DNA from: JAICKN01 sp036489565
Lineage (GTDB): Bacteria; Acidobacteriota; Terriglobia; Terriglobales; Acidobacteriaceae
Direction: 5' to 3'
Length of the DNA stretch: 64,000 nt
Assembly: GCA_036489565.1 (NCBI GenBank)
Contig: DASXFN010000097.1
Span: forward strand, 1-64,000
In this document: in pieces, positions 1-8,152 of the stretch
Layout of the letters: each line of letters starts with the position of its first letter
How positions within the stretch are numbered: the stretch's first letter is position 1
Position numbers and translations under genes: made by a program
The notes under the pieces: model-generated
Told to the model about the DNA's origin: nothing
Seen by the model: the letters and a program-made list of their open reading frames with translations, nothing else
The model's database searches: none

Positions 1-18
1 GATCGCTCTTTTATGATT

Positions 19-41
19 GGGCGCGGCGCCGAGACGCGCCC
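19..41. terminator. GC-rich hairpin downstream of the radical SAM gene
   Basis: A perfect 7-bp inverted repeat (GGGCGCG / CGCGCCC, loop about 9 nt) lies 19 bp past the stop of the minus-strand radical SAM gene. Neither side has a clear T tract, so it may be a Rho-dependent or processing hairpin rather than a classical intrinsic terminator. Confidence 0.3.
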
Positions 42-59
42 GCCCAGAAGTCCCTAGCA

Positions 60-1034
60 TCAGGCTGCCCGAAAACCAGCGACCACTCTGCCGATTTTTT
101 CGGATGCCTTCATCACAGCTCCCAATTCAATAAAATCAAACAGCTTACGATGTCCGAGGTCAGCTAGGCCCATGGATGCGATGCAACCACACTTCGAACA
201 ATCGGGATTTCCACCTAATTGGCAGGGATGAACAACAGTCTTGAGGTCGGCGGAAACCACGCGAGTGGAGCGCGCAAAAATACACTCGTCGGGCGATGCC
301 GGAGGATGGAGAAATTCGCGAATTGTCTCCGGCCTCATGTCCAGCTTCGGGTACAGCGGCAGCAAACGAAGCATCTCTGCCGCGACAAATTCGTATTGAG
401 CTGGAGAAAGTATTTCTTCCCCAACTGCTCCTCGCTGGGGGGTGAAGATGCTGATCCAAACGCGTTTTGCCTCGGGGATCGGCTGCCAGAATTGCAAAAA
501 GCGTTCAATATAGTCCGGGTGGCGCAGCACTTGCGCTGTCACCGTGAAATGTACTGTCATCTGATGGGCCGCGATGTTTTTCAATATCCGCTCGTAGGTA
601 GCGGGCTTGCGTCGCGCATCGTGTTCTGGCGCGAGGCCATCAATGGAGACCACGATTTCCAGGTTCGGCAGCGTGGCCCATTCCGCCGGGATTGGGCGAA
701 ACGCGCTGGTGACCAACTGCACGTGGATACCTTCTTCGCTGAGTTTAGGCAACAATACTTGCAGTTCGCGAAAACGGACCAGCGGGTCTCCGCCGACAAT
801 CGAAACATGCAGTGGCCGCTCTCGCCTGACAAGTTCCAAGACTTGCTCGACTAATTCATTGCCCTTATAGTCCGCCAACTGTCGTAAGGCTACCCCGCCG
901 CCCAGGTGCGCGTCATCATAGGCGTAACAGCCGGGACAGCGTAGTGGGCACTCGCGCGTGATCTCAATGGACAAAAAAGGCCGACGCCCAGTAAGAATCC
1001 GGCCCCAGGCTTGCGCTACATGGCTACTATTCAT
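60..1034 (-). CDS. Radical SAM protein with a C-terminal cysteine cluster
   Basis: The 324-residue protein carries the radical SAM [4Fe-4S] motif CPLRCPGC (C29, C33, C36) right after a first beta strand. SIVGGDP and VVSIDGL motifs follow, as expected in the partial TIM barrel. The C-terminal third has a second cysteine group (CIF, then HPCQLGGNPDCSKCGC), which suggests an auxiliary Fe-S or SPASM-like domain. Such enzymes use S-adenosylmethionine to make a 5'-deoxyadenosyl radical, often to modify peptides or cofactors. The start is supported by AAGGAG four bases upstream. No obvious substrate peptide or partner enzyme is adjacent, so the substrate is unknown. The family call is firm; the function is not. 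Confidence 0.85.
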   Translation of the reverse strand: MNSSHVAQAWGRILTGRRPFLSIEITRECPLRCPGCYAYDDAHLGGGVALRQLADYKGNELVEQVLELVRRERPLHVSIVGGDPLVRFRELQVLLPKLSEEGIHVQLVTSAFRPIPAEWATLPNLEIVVSIDGLAPEHDARRKPATYERILKNIAAHQMTVHFTVTAQVLRHPDYIERFLQFWQPIPEAKRVWISIFTPQRGAVGEEILSPAQYEFVAAEMLRLLPLYPKLDMRPETIREFLHPPASPDECIFARSTRVVSADLKTVVHPCQLGGNPDCSKCGCIASMGLADLGHRKLFDFIELGAVMKASEKIGRVVAGFRAA

Positions 1035-1132
1035 TGTTCTCCTTCACGGTTGGCAATTGCAATTGGCGAGGTCCGCATTCTTAAAATAAAGCGAATGCGC
1101 GGCATTCATGTGGCCTGGAGGAAGAAGAACTT

Positions 1133-1405
1133 CTAGCAGAGACGGCTACAGGTTAGTTCGAGCGATTCACGACCTGGAATGTTCCACTTCACTCGTTTCG
1201 CACCTATTGAGATTACTTGTAGCGTTACCACTAAGGCGCAACCTCCACAAAACCAAATACCCATCCATAAGCATCGCAAGCCACTGGATCCCGATATGCC
1301 AGGGACCGCGTGAGGCAGATCAATGGCCGGTAAAATCACGACCAGAAATATCCACAGCAGCAACAAAGTCACAATAATCTTAAAAAACGGATGAACTGTG
1401 GACAT
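1133..1405 (-). CDS. Possible small two-helix membrane protein
   Basis: This 90-residue reading frame has two hydrophobic segments: about residues 8-28 (KIIVTLLLLWIFLVVILPAI) and about 46-66 (CLWMGIWFCGGCALVVTLQV). A short basic tail follows. I do not recognise a family. It lies in the same direction as the radical SAM gene, 99 bp upstream of it. There is no good ribosome binding site before the ATG, and the region could be non-coding. The hydrophobic pattern is the only support. Confidence 0.35.
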   Translation of the reverse strand: MSTVHPFFKIIVTLLLLWIFLVVILPAIDLPHAVPGISGSSGLRCLWMGIWFCGGCALVVTLQVISIGAKRVKWNIPGRESLELTCSRLC

Positions 1406-1568
1406 GTAGATATAAAGGATTCCAATTGTGGCGTTCTGGTTGGCAGAAGATTGGAAAGTCTTAAAAATGCGGGAAGTCTGTGCGATTGGTCAGGCCGCAC
1501 TACGCCCTTTGGCAAATTCCCCCAGGAGGACTGCCATTCGCTTCAAACAAGCTGGTCCGATCGCTTTG

Positions 1569-1940
1569 CTAATATGTGGACTTCATCTTGCCCTTTAGTT
1601 TGTGGGCAAGTTTCTCAATCTCTTCGGTTTTCTTGACGGCGTCCACCGAGAGCACCTGACCATTGACTTTGTCCATCTGTTCCTTGAGTTGCGCGGACAA
1701 TTCAAAGAGCTTCTGGGTGTCTCGCTTGATTTCCTCTTGACGCATTTGAGCGGCGCGAACTGCCTGCTCTCTTTGCGCTTGGTCTTCAGTTGTCGTGGGT
1801 ACGTTGGGATGGTCCGGACTATTACGAATGATATCGGGAAGGCGGGGAACACCTTCGTCCGACTGACCGAAAAGCGGGGATGCCACCGCGAGAGAAATCA
1901 GAAACAATAAGGTGAGTGGTAGAACTGGCCGGAAACGCAT
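1569..1940 (-). CDS. Secreted coiled-coil protein, paralogue A
   Basis: The 123-residue protein has a signal peptide (RFRPVLPLTLLFLISLAVA, probable cleavage after LFG) and a proline-rich linker. A long charged helix rich in Gln, Glu and Lys (about residues 50-120) is a likely coiled coil. The C-terminal part (VLSVDAVKKTEEIEKLAHKL) is nearly the same as that of the next gene, so the two are tandem paralogues. AGGAGG stands four bases before the ATG, and a TATAAT box lies about 33 bases upstream. A small periplasmic or envelope protein is inferred. I know no assigned function. Confidence 0.8.
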   Translation of the reverse strand: MRFRPVLPLTLLFLISLAVASPLFGQSDEGVPRLPDIIRNSPDHPNVPTTTEDQAQREQAVRAAQMRQEEIKRDTQKLFELSAQLKEQMDKVNGQVLSVDAVKKTEEIEKLAHKLKGKMKSTY

Positions 1941-1972
1941 AGGGCCTCCTGAAAGGAAAACAGATTGGCAGA

Positions 1973-1978
1973 ATTATA
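1973..1978 (-). promoter_or_regulatory. -10 box before coiled-coil paralogue A
   Basis: A perfect TATAAT on the minus strand lies 33 bases before the ATG of paralogue A. The paralogue B gene has the same hexamer in the same context (gcTTATAATTc) about 35 bases upstream of its start. I could not find a convincing -35 hexamer for either. Confidence 0.4.
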
Positions 1979-2024
1979 AGCCCATTGTCACTCTTTCGGC
2001 ACCCTGCGCCCCGTACCCCTGTAT

Positions 2025-2384
2025 TTATTCCTTCATCTTCTGTTTCACACTATGGGCCAGCTTTTCGATCTCGTCCGCTTTCTTGACCACATCCACAGAG
2101 AGGACATTTTCGTTGGTCTTATCCACGTACTCCTTCAACTCCTTAGATAACTGAAGCAATTTATCTGTATCCGCCTTAAGTTGCGCCTGACGTTGCAGGT
2201 TCGCCTTCTTTATCCGCTTCTGCTCTGCTTGCTCTTCAATATCGCTGGGTGGCGACGGTCTGACTGCTTGGGGCATATTGGAGGGTGGTTCCTGGGCGGG
2301 CATGGAAGTTGTTTGGGCTCTCACGGTTGTGGCCGCGAAAATGCAGAGTGCAAAAACTACTCGTAGCCCGGCTTGAGTTATCAC
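2025..2384 (-). CDS. Secreted coiled-coil protein, paralogue B (GTG start)
   Basis: The frame stays open further upstream, but that part overlaps the divergent mscS gene. A GTG at 2384 preceded by AAGGAG (7-base spacing) gives a sensible 119-residue protein with a signal peptide (GLRVVFALCIFAATTVRAQ). A proline-rich linker and a charged helix follow. The C-terminus (VLSVDVVKKADEIEKLAH) matches paralogue A. The protein is probably exported to the periplasm and forms a coiled coil. Its function is unknown. The TATAAT box at a matching distance suggests co-regulation with its neighbour. Confidence 0.75.
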   Translation of the reverse strand: MITQAGLRVVFALCIFAATTVRAQTTSMPAQEPPSNMPQAVRPSPPSDIEEQAEQKRIKKANLQRQAQLKADTDKLLQLSKELKEYVDKTNENVLSVDVVKKADEIEKLAHSVKQKMKE

Positions 2385-2418
2385 GAAAGCGCTCCTTAAG
2401 GAGAGTGGATTGAGCGGA

Positions 2419-2424
2419 ATTATA
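2419..2424 (-). promoter_or_regulatory. -10 box before coiled-coil paralogue B
   Basis: A perfect TATAAT on the minus strand lies about 35 bases upstream of the GTG start. It is flanked like the corresponding box of paralogue A. No clear -35 element was seen. Confidence 0.4.
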
Positions 2425-2464
2425 AGCTCCCCCTCCTTCCCCTCATAGGCCCCTGCCTCATTGT

Positions 2465-2470
2465 TATAAT
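2465..2470 (+). promoter_or_regulatory. -10 box immediately upstream of mscS
   Basis: A perfect TATAAT on the plus strand ends only 8 bases before the MscS ATG. If it is used, the transcript would be leaderless or nearly so. This fits the lack of a visible Shine-Dalgarno sequence. No strong -35 hexamer is present. Confidence 0.35.
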
Positions 2471-2478
2471 CGGCCTGC

Positions 2479-3384
2479 ATGTACTCTCTGTTTCTAACTC
2501 TCTTGGCTTCAGAAGAGTTCAACCTGCCAGCGCTTTTGCGCGGATGGCATGAAGATACCTTGAGTTTTGTCCGCAACGCATTGCCTAAGCTCGCGTTTAT
2601 CGTGCTCGCGGCCGTCGTTCTAATCTGGCTGCTGCGCGTCCTGACAAGTCGGATCATCGGGCTACAAGAAAAAAAACTGCCCAGCGGTTTGCGTACGCAA
2701 CAGTTCAAAACGCTGGCGAGCGTTATCACCAGTGTCGGCGTCTTCATCATTGTTTTCGTTGCCGCGCTTGAAGCTTTACCTTTATTGGGACTAAATCTCG
2801 GCCCCTTGCTGGCCAGTGCCGGGGTCGCAGGGTTGGCAATCGGTTTCGGCGCGCAAACCCTGGTTCATGACTTCATTAACGGATTTTTTATTCTCATGGA
2901 AAATCAGTACGACCTTGGCGATACCGTCAAAATTGCCGGGGTCAAAGGCACGGTCGAGGGGATGACGCTGCGCCAGACTGTACTGCGCGACGAGGATGGC
3001 ACGGTACATACCGTCCCAAACAGCGCCATCCAGATCGTCTCCAATATGACTCGCGACTGGTCGCAGCTTCCCTTGCGCATCGTAGTGGCCTATAGCGAAC
3101 CAAGCGATAAGATCATTGGGTTGCTAAAGCAGGTCGCGGAAGAGGTGAGGCATGACCCAGCCTACGCGGAGGATTTTGCAGCGGACATTCAGATTCCAGG
3201 AATTGACCGCGTAGGAAGCGGCGAAGCGGAATATTTGATGCTGATTAAAACGCGGCCAACCAAGCAATATCCGGTAAGTAGAGAATTACGACGGCGCATT
3301 AAGGAGTTATTCGACAGGAACAAGATTCAGACTGCCGGGCCGGGGAAAGTGTACGTGGTGGATTCGGGAATGGCGGGAAATTAG
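2479..3384 (+). CDS. Small-conductance mechanosensitive channel, MscS family
   Basis: The 301-residue membrane protein has hydrophobic segments near residues 37-55 and 75-100 and the pore-lining TM3 region (LLASAGVAGLAIGFGAQTL). The conserved FINGFFILMENQYDLGD segment and the beta domain (VKGTVEGMTLRQT, VPNSAI) follow. These are hallmarks of MscS channels, which open on membrane tension and protect against hypo-osmotic shock. The length is typical of the short MscS/YkuT-like class. It is divergent from the secreted coiled-coil pair and convergent with rho. The start has no Shine-Dalgarno sequence but sits just after a TATAAT box. Confidence 0.92.
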   Translation: MYSLFLTLLASEEFNLPALLRGWHEDTLSFVRNALPKLAFIVLAAVVLIWLLRVLTSRIIGLQEKKLPSGLRTQQFKTLASVITSVGVFIIVFVAALEALPLLGLNLGPLLASAGVAGLAIGFGAQTLVHDFINGFFILMENQYDLGDTVKIAGVKGTVEGMTLRQTVLRDEDGTVHTVPNSAIQIVSNMTRDWSQLPLRIVVAYSEPSDKIIGLLKQVAEEVRHDPAYAEDFAADIQIPGIDRVGSGEAEYLMLIKTRPTKQYPVSRELRRRIKELFDRNKIQTAGPGKVYVVDSGMAGN

Positions 3385-3388
3385 CAAA

Positions 3389-3411
3389 TGACGGGCGAGG
3401 AACGCCCGTCA
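3389..3411. terminator. Perfect hairpin between convergent mscS and rho
   Basis: TGACGGGCG and CGCCCGTCA form a perfect 9-bp stem with a 5-base loop, placed 5 bp after the mscS stop and 10 bp from the rho stop. The position suits a bidirectional terminator, although no T tract follows on either strand. Confidence 0.55.
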
Positions 3412-3420
3412 CTCCACAAC

Positions 3421-4671
3421 TTACAACGCGCTCATATTCGACAGAAACTCCCCGTTGGCCTTGGTTTTGCTCAGCTTGTCAATCAGCAACTCCATCGCTT
3501 CCACCGGCGAAAGTGGGTTCAGTACCTTGCGCAGAACCCAGATTCTCGTCAGGTCTTCCTTCGGAATCAGCAGCTCTTCCTTACGGGTTCCTGAGCGCTG
3601 AATGTCAATCGCTGGGAATGTGCGCTTATCAACTAGTTTCCGTTCCAGAATAATTTCCGAGTTGCCGGTGCCTTTGAATTCTTCGAAGATCACGTCGTCC
3701 ATGCGCGATCCAGTGTCAATCAGCGCCGTTGCAATAATCGTCAAAGAACCGCCTTCTTCGATGTTGCGTGCCGATCCAAAGAAGCGCTTGGGGCGCTGCA
3801 AAGCGTTTGAATCCACACCGCCAGAGAGCACTTTGCCGCTGGGTGGAACAATCGTGTTGTAGGCGCGAGCCAGACGGGTAATCGAATCCAGCAGAATCAC
3901 TACATCACGCTTGTGCTCAACCAGCCTTTTTGCTTTTTCGATCACCATTTCCGCAACTTGCACGTGGCGGGCCGCAGGTTCGTCGAAAGTCGAAGAGATC
4001 ACTTCGCCCTTTACCGAACGCTGCATGTCAGTGACTTCTTCCGGGCGCTCGTCAATCAGCAGCACCATCAGCACGACTTCCGGATGGTTGGTAGTAATGG
4101 AATTCGCCACTTGCTGCAACAGCATGGTCTTACCGGCGCGAGGCGGAGAAACGATCAACCCGCGCTGCCCTTTGCCGAGAGGCGTAAGCAAATCCATTAC
4201 GCGACCGCTAATGTTTTCGCGGACGGTCTCCAGCTTTAATCGCTCTTGCGGATAAAGCGGCGTCAGGTTGTCAAACAGAATCTTGTTGCGCGCTTCATCG
4301 GGCGATTCGAAGTTGACCGCTTCAATCTTTACCAGCGCGAAGTACTTTTCGCCTTCATGCGGCGGGCGAACCTGGCCGCTGATGGTGTCTCCGGTCTTAA
4401 GGTCAAATTTGCGGATCTGCGATGGCGAAACATAAATGTCGTCCGGGCCCGGCAGGTAGTTGTAGTCGGGCGAGCGCAAAAAGCCGTAGCCATCGGGCAG
4501 AATTTCCAGCACTCCTTCGGCGAAAATGTGGCCTTCTTTTTCGCTCTGCGCCTGGAGAATTTTAAAGATAAGGTCCTGCTTGCGAAGTCCGCTGGCGCCT
4601 GGCAGATCCAAAGATCGGGCGATCTTGGTCAGCTCAGTTATATTTTTTTCTTTCAGTTCAGCAATGGTCAT
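3421..4671 (-). CDS. rho: Transcription termination factor Rho
   Basis: The 416-residue protein has the Rho N-terminal helical domain (TIAELKEKNITELTKIARSL) and a cold-shock-like RNA-binding domain (GVLEILPDGYGFLRSP). The hexameric ATPase core shows a Walker A (SPPRAGKT) and a Walker B (VVILLDSITRL). It lacks the long N-terminal insert found in some phyla. AGGTG upstream of the ATG supports the start. Rho is an RNA-dependent helicase that releases transcripts. The gene lies 79 bp downstream of the omega-like gene on the same strand. Confidence 0.97.
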   Translation of the reverse strand: MTIAELKEKNITELTKIARSLDLPGASGLRKQDLIFKILQAQSEKEGHIFAEGVLEILPDGYGFLRSPDYNYLPGPDDIYVSPSQIRKFDLKTGDTISGQVRPPHEGEKYFALVKIEAVNFESPDEARNKILFDNLTPLYPQERLKLETVRENISGRVMDLLTPLGKGQRGLIVSPPRAGKTMLLQQVANSITTNHPEVVLMVLLIDERPEEVTDMQRSVKGEVISSTFDEPAARHVQVAEMVIEKAKRLVEHKRDVVILLDSITRLARAYNTIVPPSGKVLSGGVDSNALQRPKRFFGSARNIEEGGSLTIIATALIDTGSRMDDVIFEEFKGTGNSEIILERKLVDKRTFPAIDIQRSGTRKEELLIPKEDLTRIWVLRKVLNPLSPVEAMELLIDKLSKTKANGEFLSNMSAL

Positions 4672-4750
4672 GGATTCACCTAGGTGAGATTTTCAAAGGG
4701 AGGTACGCGAAAGAGAAGAATTCAGCTGCGAGGCAGGAGGCGGGGCTGGA

Positions 4751-4966
4751 TCAGGCAGCCCGCCGTTGCGCCTCAGCAAAGTTCTCTGGTTCAGACAAAA
4801 TTTCCTGCCGGTCCGAATCAGCGATTCGGTCAAATACTTCGTTCATGGTTTCCTGGATTCGGGTATTAGGCTTATGAAACTTACGGGTCGCCTTGGACGC
4901 AAGCTGGCAGAGCGTATAGCGGTTCCGCAAGGTATGTAGAGCATCGAACACGCGATCAGATCGCAT
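4751..4966 (-). CDS. Small protein resembling RNA polymerase omega subunit
   Basis: The 71-residue protein reads MRSDRVFDALHTLRNRYTLC then QLASKATRKFHKPNTRIQET. The NRY-LCQLASKATRK pattern recalls the omega subunit (NRF-L--LAAKRARQL), and the length is close to that of omega. AGGAG lies about 10 bases before the ATG. Omega helps fold and assemble the beta' subunit. Its position just upstream of rho fits a transcription function, but the identity is a weak-similarity inference. Confidence 0.5.
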   Translation of the reverse strand: MRSDRVFDALHTLRNRYTLCQLASKATRKFHKPNTRIQETMNEVFDRIADSDRQEILSEPENFAEAQRRAA

Positions 4967-5049
4967 TGGTTTCTTTCTCCTAAATGTTAATATTAAACGC
5001 TGTTCCGGGCATTCAAGCCGCCGGAGCGGTCCCCGAACAGAACACGTAA

Positions 5050-5301
5050 CCTTATCATTTCACATGGGTTGCGCGGGAAAACTCAGCCAATGGTATAGAT
5101 GCTCCGCAGGGTTTGAAAGTTTCCAACTTTCTTTCTTTGGCCCAAGTACTGACGGAGGGTCTTTCAGGATGGCCTTTGGCTGCTATTACTTCCGTGAAAC
5201 TGTGTACTTTAGTCGGAAAGACCGCCAAGGTCAAGCAAATTTCGCAGAAAGCGCAAGTTTCCCTGGATAGAGAAGGACTACCTGTAACCATTTTGGGATG
5301 A
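5050..5301 (+). pseudogene. Possible decayed C-terminal fragment of a GH29-like enzyme
   Basis: The 378-bp gap between the omega-like gene and ppc holds an open stretch on the plus strand with no proper start. Its translation contains GLSGWPLAAITSVKL, KVKQIS and DREGLPVTIL. This resembles the extreme C-terminal beta-sandwich of alpha-L-fucosidases (GWP, then an alternating strand, then DGL-V-L). No catalytic domain is present in any frame upstream. The match is from memory of the family pattern and is weak. The stretch may instead be plain intergenic DNA. Confidence 0.25.
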
Positions 5302-5344
5302 ATGGGTTACACGATAACGGCCGAAGCTGGCGGCACCTCGAGGG

Positions 5345-8116
5345 TCAACCGGTATTGTGCAGCCCTGCAGCAATCCCGTTGATGGTGGCACCCAGGGCGT
5401 AGTTCACGGCTTCAGTGTCCATGCCGGAGCGCTTACGGCGTAGCAGATCCACCTGAATCAAACTCATGGGATCCACGTAAGGATTACGAAGTCGTACCGA
5501 ACGAGATAGCACCGGTTTGCGCTCTAGCAAATCCTTCTGCTCGGTAATTCGCAACAGAATTCGGCGGGTCCGTTCAAATTCCTCCGCAAGCATCTGCCAC
5601 ACTCGCTCCCGCAGCGCGGAATCGGTCACCAGCGATGCATACAATCGGGCAATATTCATGTCGGCCTTTGCCATCGCCAATTCCACATTGCCGATCAGGT
5701 TCGAGAAAAGCGGGAACGAACGCGTCATTTCTTTCAGCAATTTTTCTTGCTCCGGCCCGCGGGAGGCATAGCGCTCCAACGCATATCCCACGCCAAACCA
5801 TGCCGGGACCGCGTGACGGCTCTGCATCCAGCCAAAAACCCACGGAATGGCGCGCAAATCTTCGAGCCTTTTACTCTTGCTCCGGCGTGAGGGACGCGAA
5901 CCAATGCGGGCAAATTCAAGCTGGTTCACCGGCGTTGCCTCTTCGAAGTAGGCCGGGATATCGGCATTCTCCGCAATATTGCGCCGGTAGAAAGCAAACG
6001 ACTCCTGCGACATCTCTTCGATCGCGCCCTTCCAGCGGTCGTCAGCGCCGCGCTGCGGGCCATTAGGGCGGGTCAAGGCTTCCAAACTCGCCGCAATCAT
6101 GAGTTCAAGATTCCATTCTGCCAGAACAAGATCGGAATATTTCCAGTTCAATACTTCCCCTTGTTCGGTAATACGGATCTGACCGGAAAAATCCCCGACC
6201 GGCTGCGCCAGAATGGACTCATGCGTAGGCCCGCCGCCGCGGCCCACCGTTCCTCCTCGGCCATGAAATAAACGCAATTTCACGCTGTGCTCTTCGGCCA
6301 ATTGATGAAGCGCATGATGAGACTTATACAACTCCCACAGGCTGGTAAGCATGCCGCCATCTTTGTTGGAGTCGGAATATCCCAGCATGATTTCCTGCCA
6401 GCCTCCCCAGGAGTCGAGAAGCCCACGATATTCCGGAGTGCTCCACACCCGCTTCATAATGGCGGAAGCGTTGCGAAGCGCTTGAATGGATTCAAAAAGC
6501 GGAACCGGCATGAGTCCGGGGTCATTTTTCGTTCCCGCCAGCGGCACGCCGGCGATTTTGGCGAGGCGCAGAACGGCGAGTATGTCGTTTTCCGACTCAA
6601 CTCCGCTGATTACGTAATTGCGAATTGCCTCCGCCGGATAGTTCTTTTTGAATTTTGGGATGCTCCGGAAAGTTTCCAGCAAATCTGCCGTGGGCGGTGA
6701 TATCCCCGAGGGAATGGTAACGGCAGGATTTTTTATCCCTTCGCTTTCCAGCTCTTTGAGGGCCTGGGTATGCACTCGTTCGTGCTGGCGGATATCCAGA
6801 GTGGAAAGATAGAAACCGAACGTCCGCACATTGCGCAAAAGCGGATCAATCAGCAGTTCGGCCAGTTCCCTTCCCTGGTTCTGGTTCAGGCTTTCGCGTA
6901 CCAGCAGTAAGTCAGCGTTAAATTCATCCACGGATTTGTAAGCTGTGGAACTTGAAGACTTGGCACGGCTGGCGCGCAGACGGATAGAAACATAGTTCAA
7001 AAACCGGCGATACAGTTCGGTGGCGGAGATTCGCGCGAGAAGTGAATGCTCATCTCCGATGGTGGTCGCGTATTCCGCTAAGTGCCGTTGCAATGGCTCT
7101 GAGATTGCGACCTGATGGCACGAGGAACTCAATTGTTCGCCAATAGATTCCACTTTTTCGATATAGAACCCGACAATGGCATTGCGCGCCCGTTGCAGCG
7201 CCTCGCCTGTGGATTCCGGGGTAACGAATGGATTGCCGTCACGGTCGCCGCCAATCCAGGAACCAAAGGAAACTACCTCAGGAATATCTTCACTCTTCAG
7301 CACATGCCCATAGACTTCTCGAAACGAGTCGGCGATCTCCACATAAATTCGCGGCAGAGCGGCGAAAATGGACATTGGATAGTGGTCGAGCCCCATGCGG
7401 ATCTCGTCGGTCACTAAGGGCTTTTCAATGCGGACTTCGTCCGTCTGCCAGAGTGAAGTGATCTCGGCGCGAATGGCATCCTCAAGCTGTAAAGCATCGG
7501 CGTTGGATAAAGGCAGGCGATCAAGACGTTGCAGCTGTTTTGCGATCCTGCGCCGCTTTGAGAGGACCGTGCGGCGCGCCACTTCCGTGGGGTGCGCCGT
7601 GAAGACGGGAATCACCCGCACGTTGCGCAAAGCGGCAAGAGATTCCTCCGCGCTCAATCCGGATTCTTTCATGCGCCGCAGGGTCCCGCGAAATGAACCC
7701 GCAAGTGGACGCTGGTCTTTATTCAATTTCGAGGCGCGGCGGCGGCGTTTGCGGTGGTTGGTTTCCGCCAGGTTCGTCAGCTCAAAATAAATCGCGAACG
7801 CCTTACTGATGCGATAAGCCTCTTCGATCTCCAGCTTGGCAACAATTTCTTTGGCTTCATCGAGAAGACGGTTCGCAGCGGCTGGCGATTGTGACCGGCT
7901 CTGTTCGCGGTCCTGAATCAACAAGCGGCGGAGCTTTTCCACCGTCTGAAATAATGGTTCGCCCGCCTGCTCGCTAATGACCCGGCCGAGCAATGTACCT
8001 AGCGAGCGCACATCGCGCCGCAGAGGCAGCTCTTTGGAATGGTCCGCTGTGCTCGCCATCAATTCGGCAAGCCGGGCGGCCTGGTCACTCACACTCCAAA
8101 GAGGTATGTCGCTCAT
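5345..8116 (-). CDS. ppc: Phosphoenolpyruvate carboxylase
   Basis: The 923-residue length and the motifs are those of the bacterial enzyme: VFTAHPTEV with the catalytic histidine, GSWIGGDRDGNP, LGYSDSNKDGG and the glycine loop LFHGRGGTVGRGGGP. The enzyme carboxylates PEP to oxaloacetate to refill the TCA cycle. The C-terminus ends in HNTG, the usual NTG ending. It sits 36 bp downstream of the peroxiredoxin-like gene in the same direction. The ATG has no clear Shine-Dalgarno sequence, but the N-terminus length is normal. Confidence 0.97.
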   Translation of the reverse strand: MSDIPLWSVSDQAARLAELMASTADHSKELPLRRDVRSLGTLLGRVISEQAGEPLFQTVEKLRRLLIQDREQSRSQSPAAANRLLDEAKEIVAKLEIEEAYRISKAFAIYFELTNLAETNHRKRRRRASKLNKDQRPLAGSFRGTLRRMKESGLSAEESLAALRNVRVIPVFTAHPTEVARRTVLSKRRRIAKQLQRLDRLPLSNADALQLEDAIRAEITSLWQTDEVRIEKPLVTDEIRMGLDHYPMSIFAALPRIYVEIADSFREVYGHVLKSEDIPEVVSFGSWIGGDRDGNPFVTPESTGEALQRARNAIVGFYIEKVESIGEQLSSSCHQVAISEPLQRHLAEYATTIGDEHSLLARISATELYRRFLNYVSIRLRASRAKSSSSTAYKSVDEFNADLLLVRESLNQNQGRELAELLIDPLLRNVRTFGFYLSTLDIRQHERVHTQALKELESEGIKNPAVTIPSGISPPTADLLETFRSIPKFKKNYPAEAIRNYVISGVESENDILAVLRLAKIAGVPLAGTKNDPGLMPVPLFESIQALRNASAIMKRVWSTPEYRGLLDSWGGWQEIMLGYSDSNKDGGMLTSLWELYKSHHALHQLAEEHSVKLRLFHGRGGTVGRGGGPTHESILAQPVGDFSGQIRITEQGEVLNWKYSDLVLAEWNLELMIAASLEALTRPNGPQRGADDRWKGAIEEMSQESFAFYRRNIAENADIPAYFEEATPVNQLEFARIGSRPSRRSKSKRLEDLRAIPWVFGWMQSRHAVPAWFGVGYALERYASRGPEQEKLLKEMTRSFPLFSNLIGNVELAMAKADMNIARLYASLVTDSALRERVWQMLAEEFERTRRILLRITEQKDLLERKPVLSRSVRLRNPYVDPMSLIQVDLLRRKRSGMDTEAVNYALGATINGIAAGLHNTG

Positions 8117-8152
8117 TCGATTCGGGGTACAAACTAAAGATGAACTACTAGA

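Noticed and set aside
219..854. Long plus-strand open frame inside the radical SAM gene
   Set aside because: It is antisense to a clear conserved gene and has no family pattern or ribosome site.
3911..4255. Plus-strand open frames across rho
   Set aside because: They are shadows of the conserved rho coding sequence, low in complexity and without motifs.
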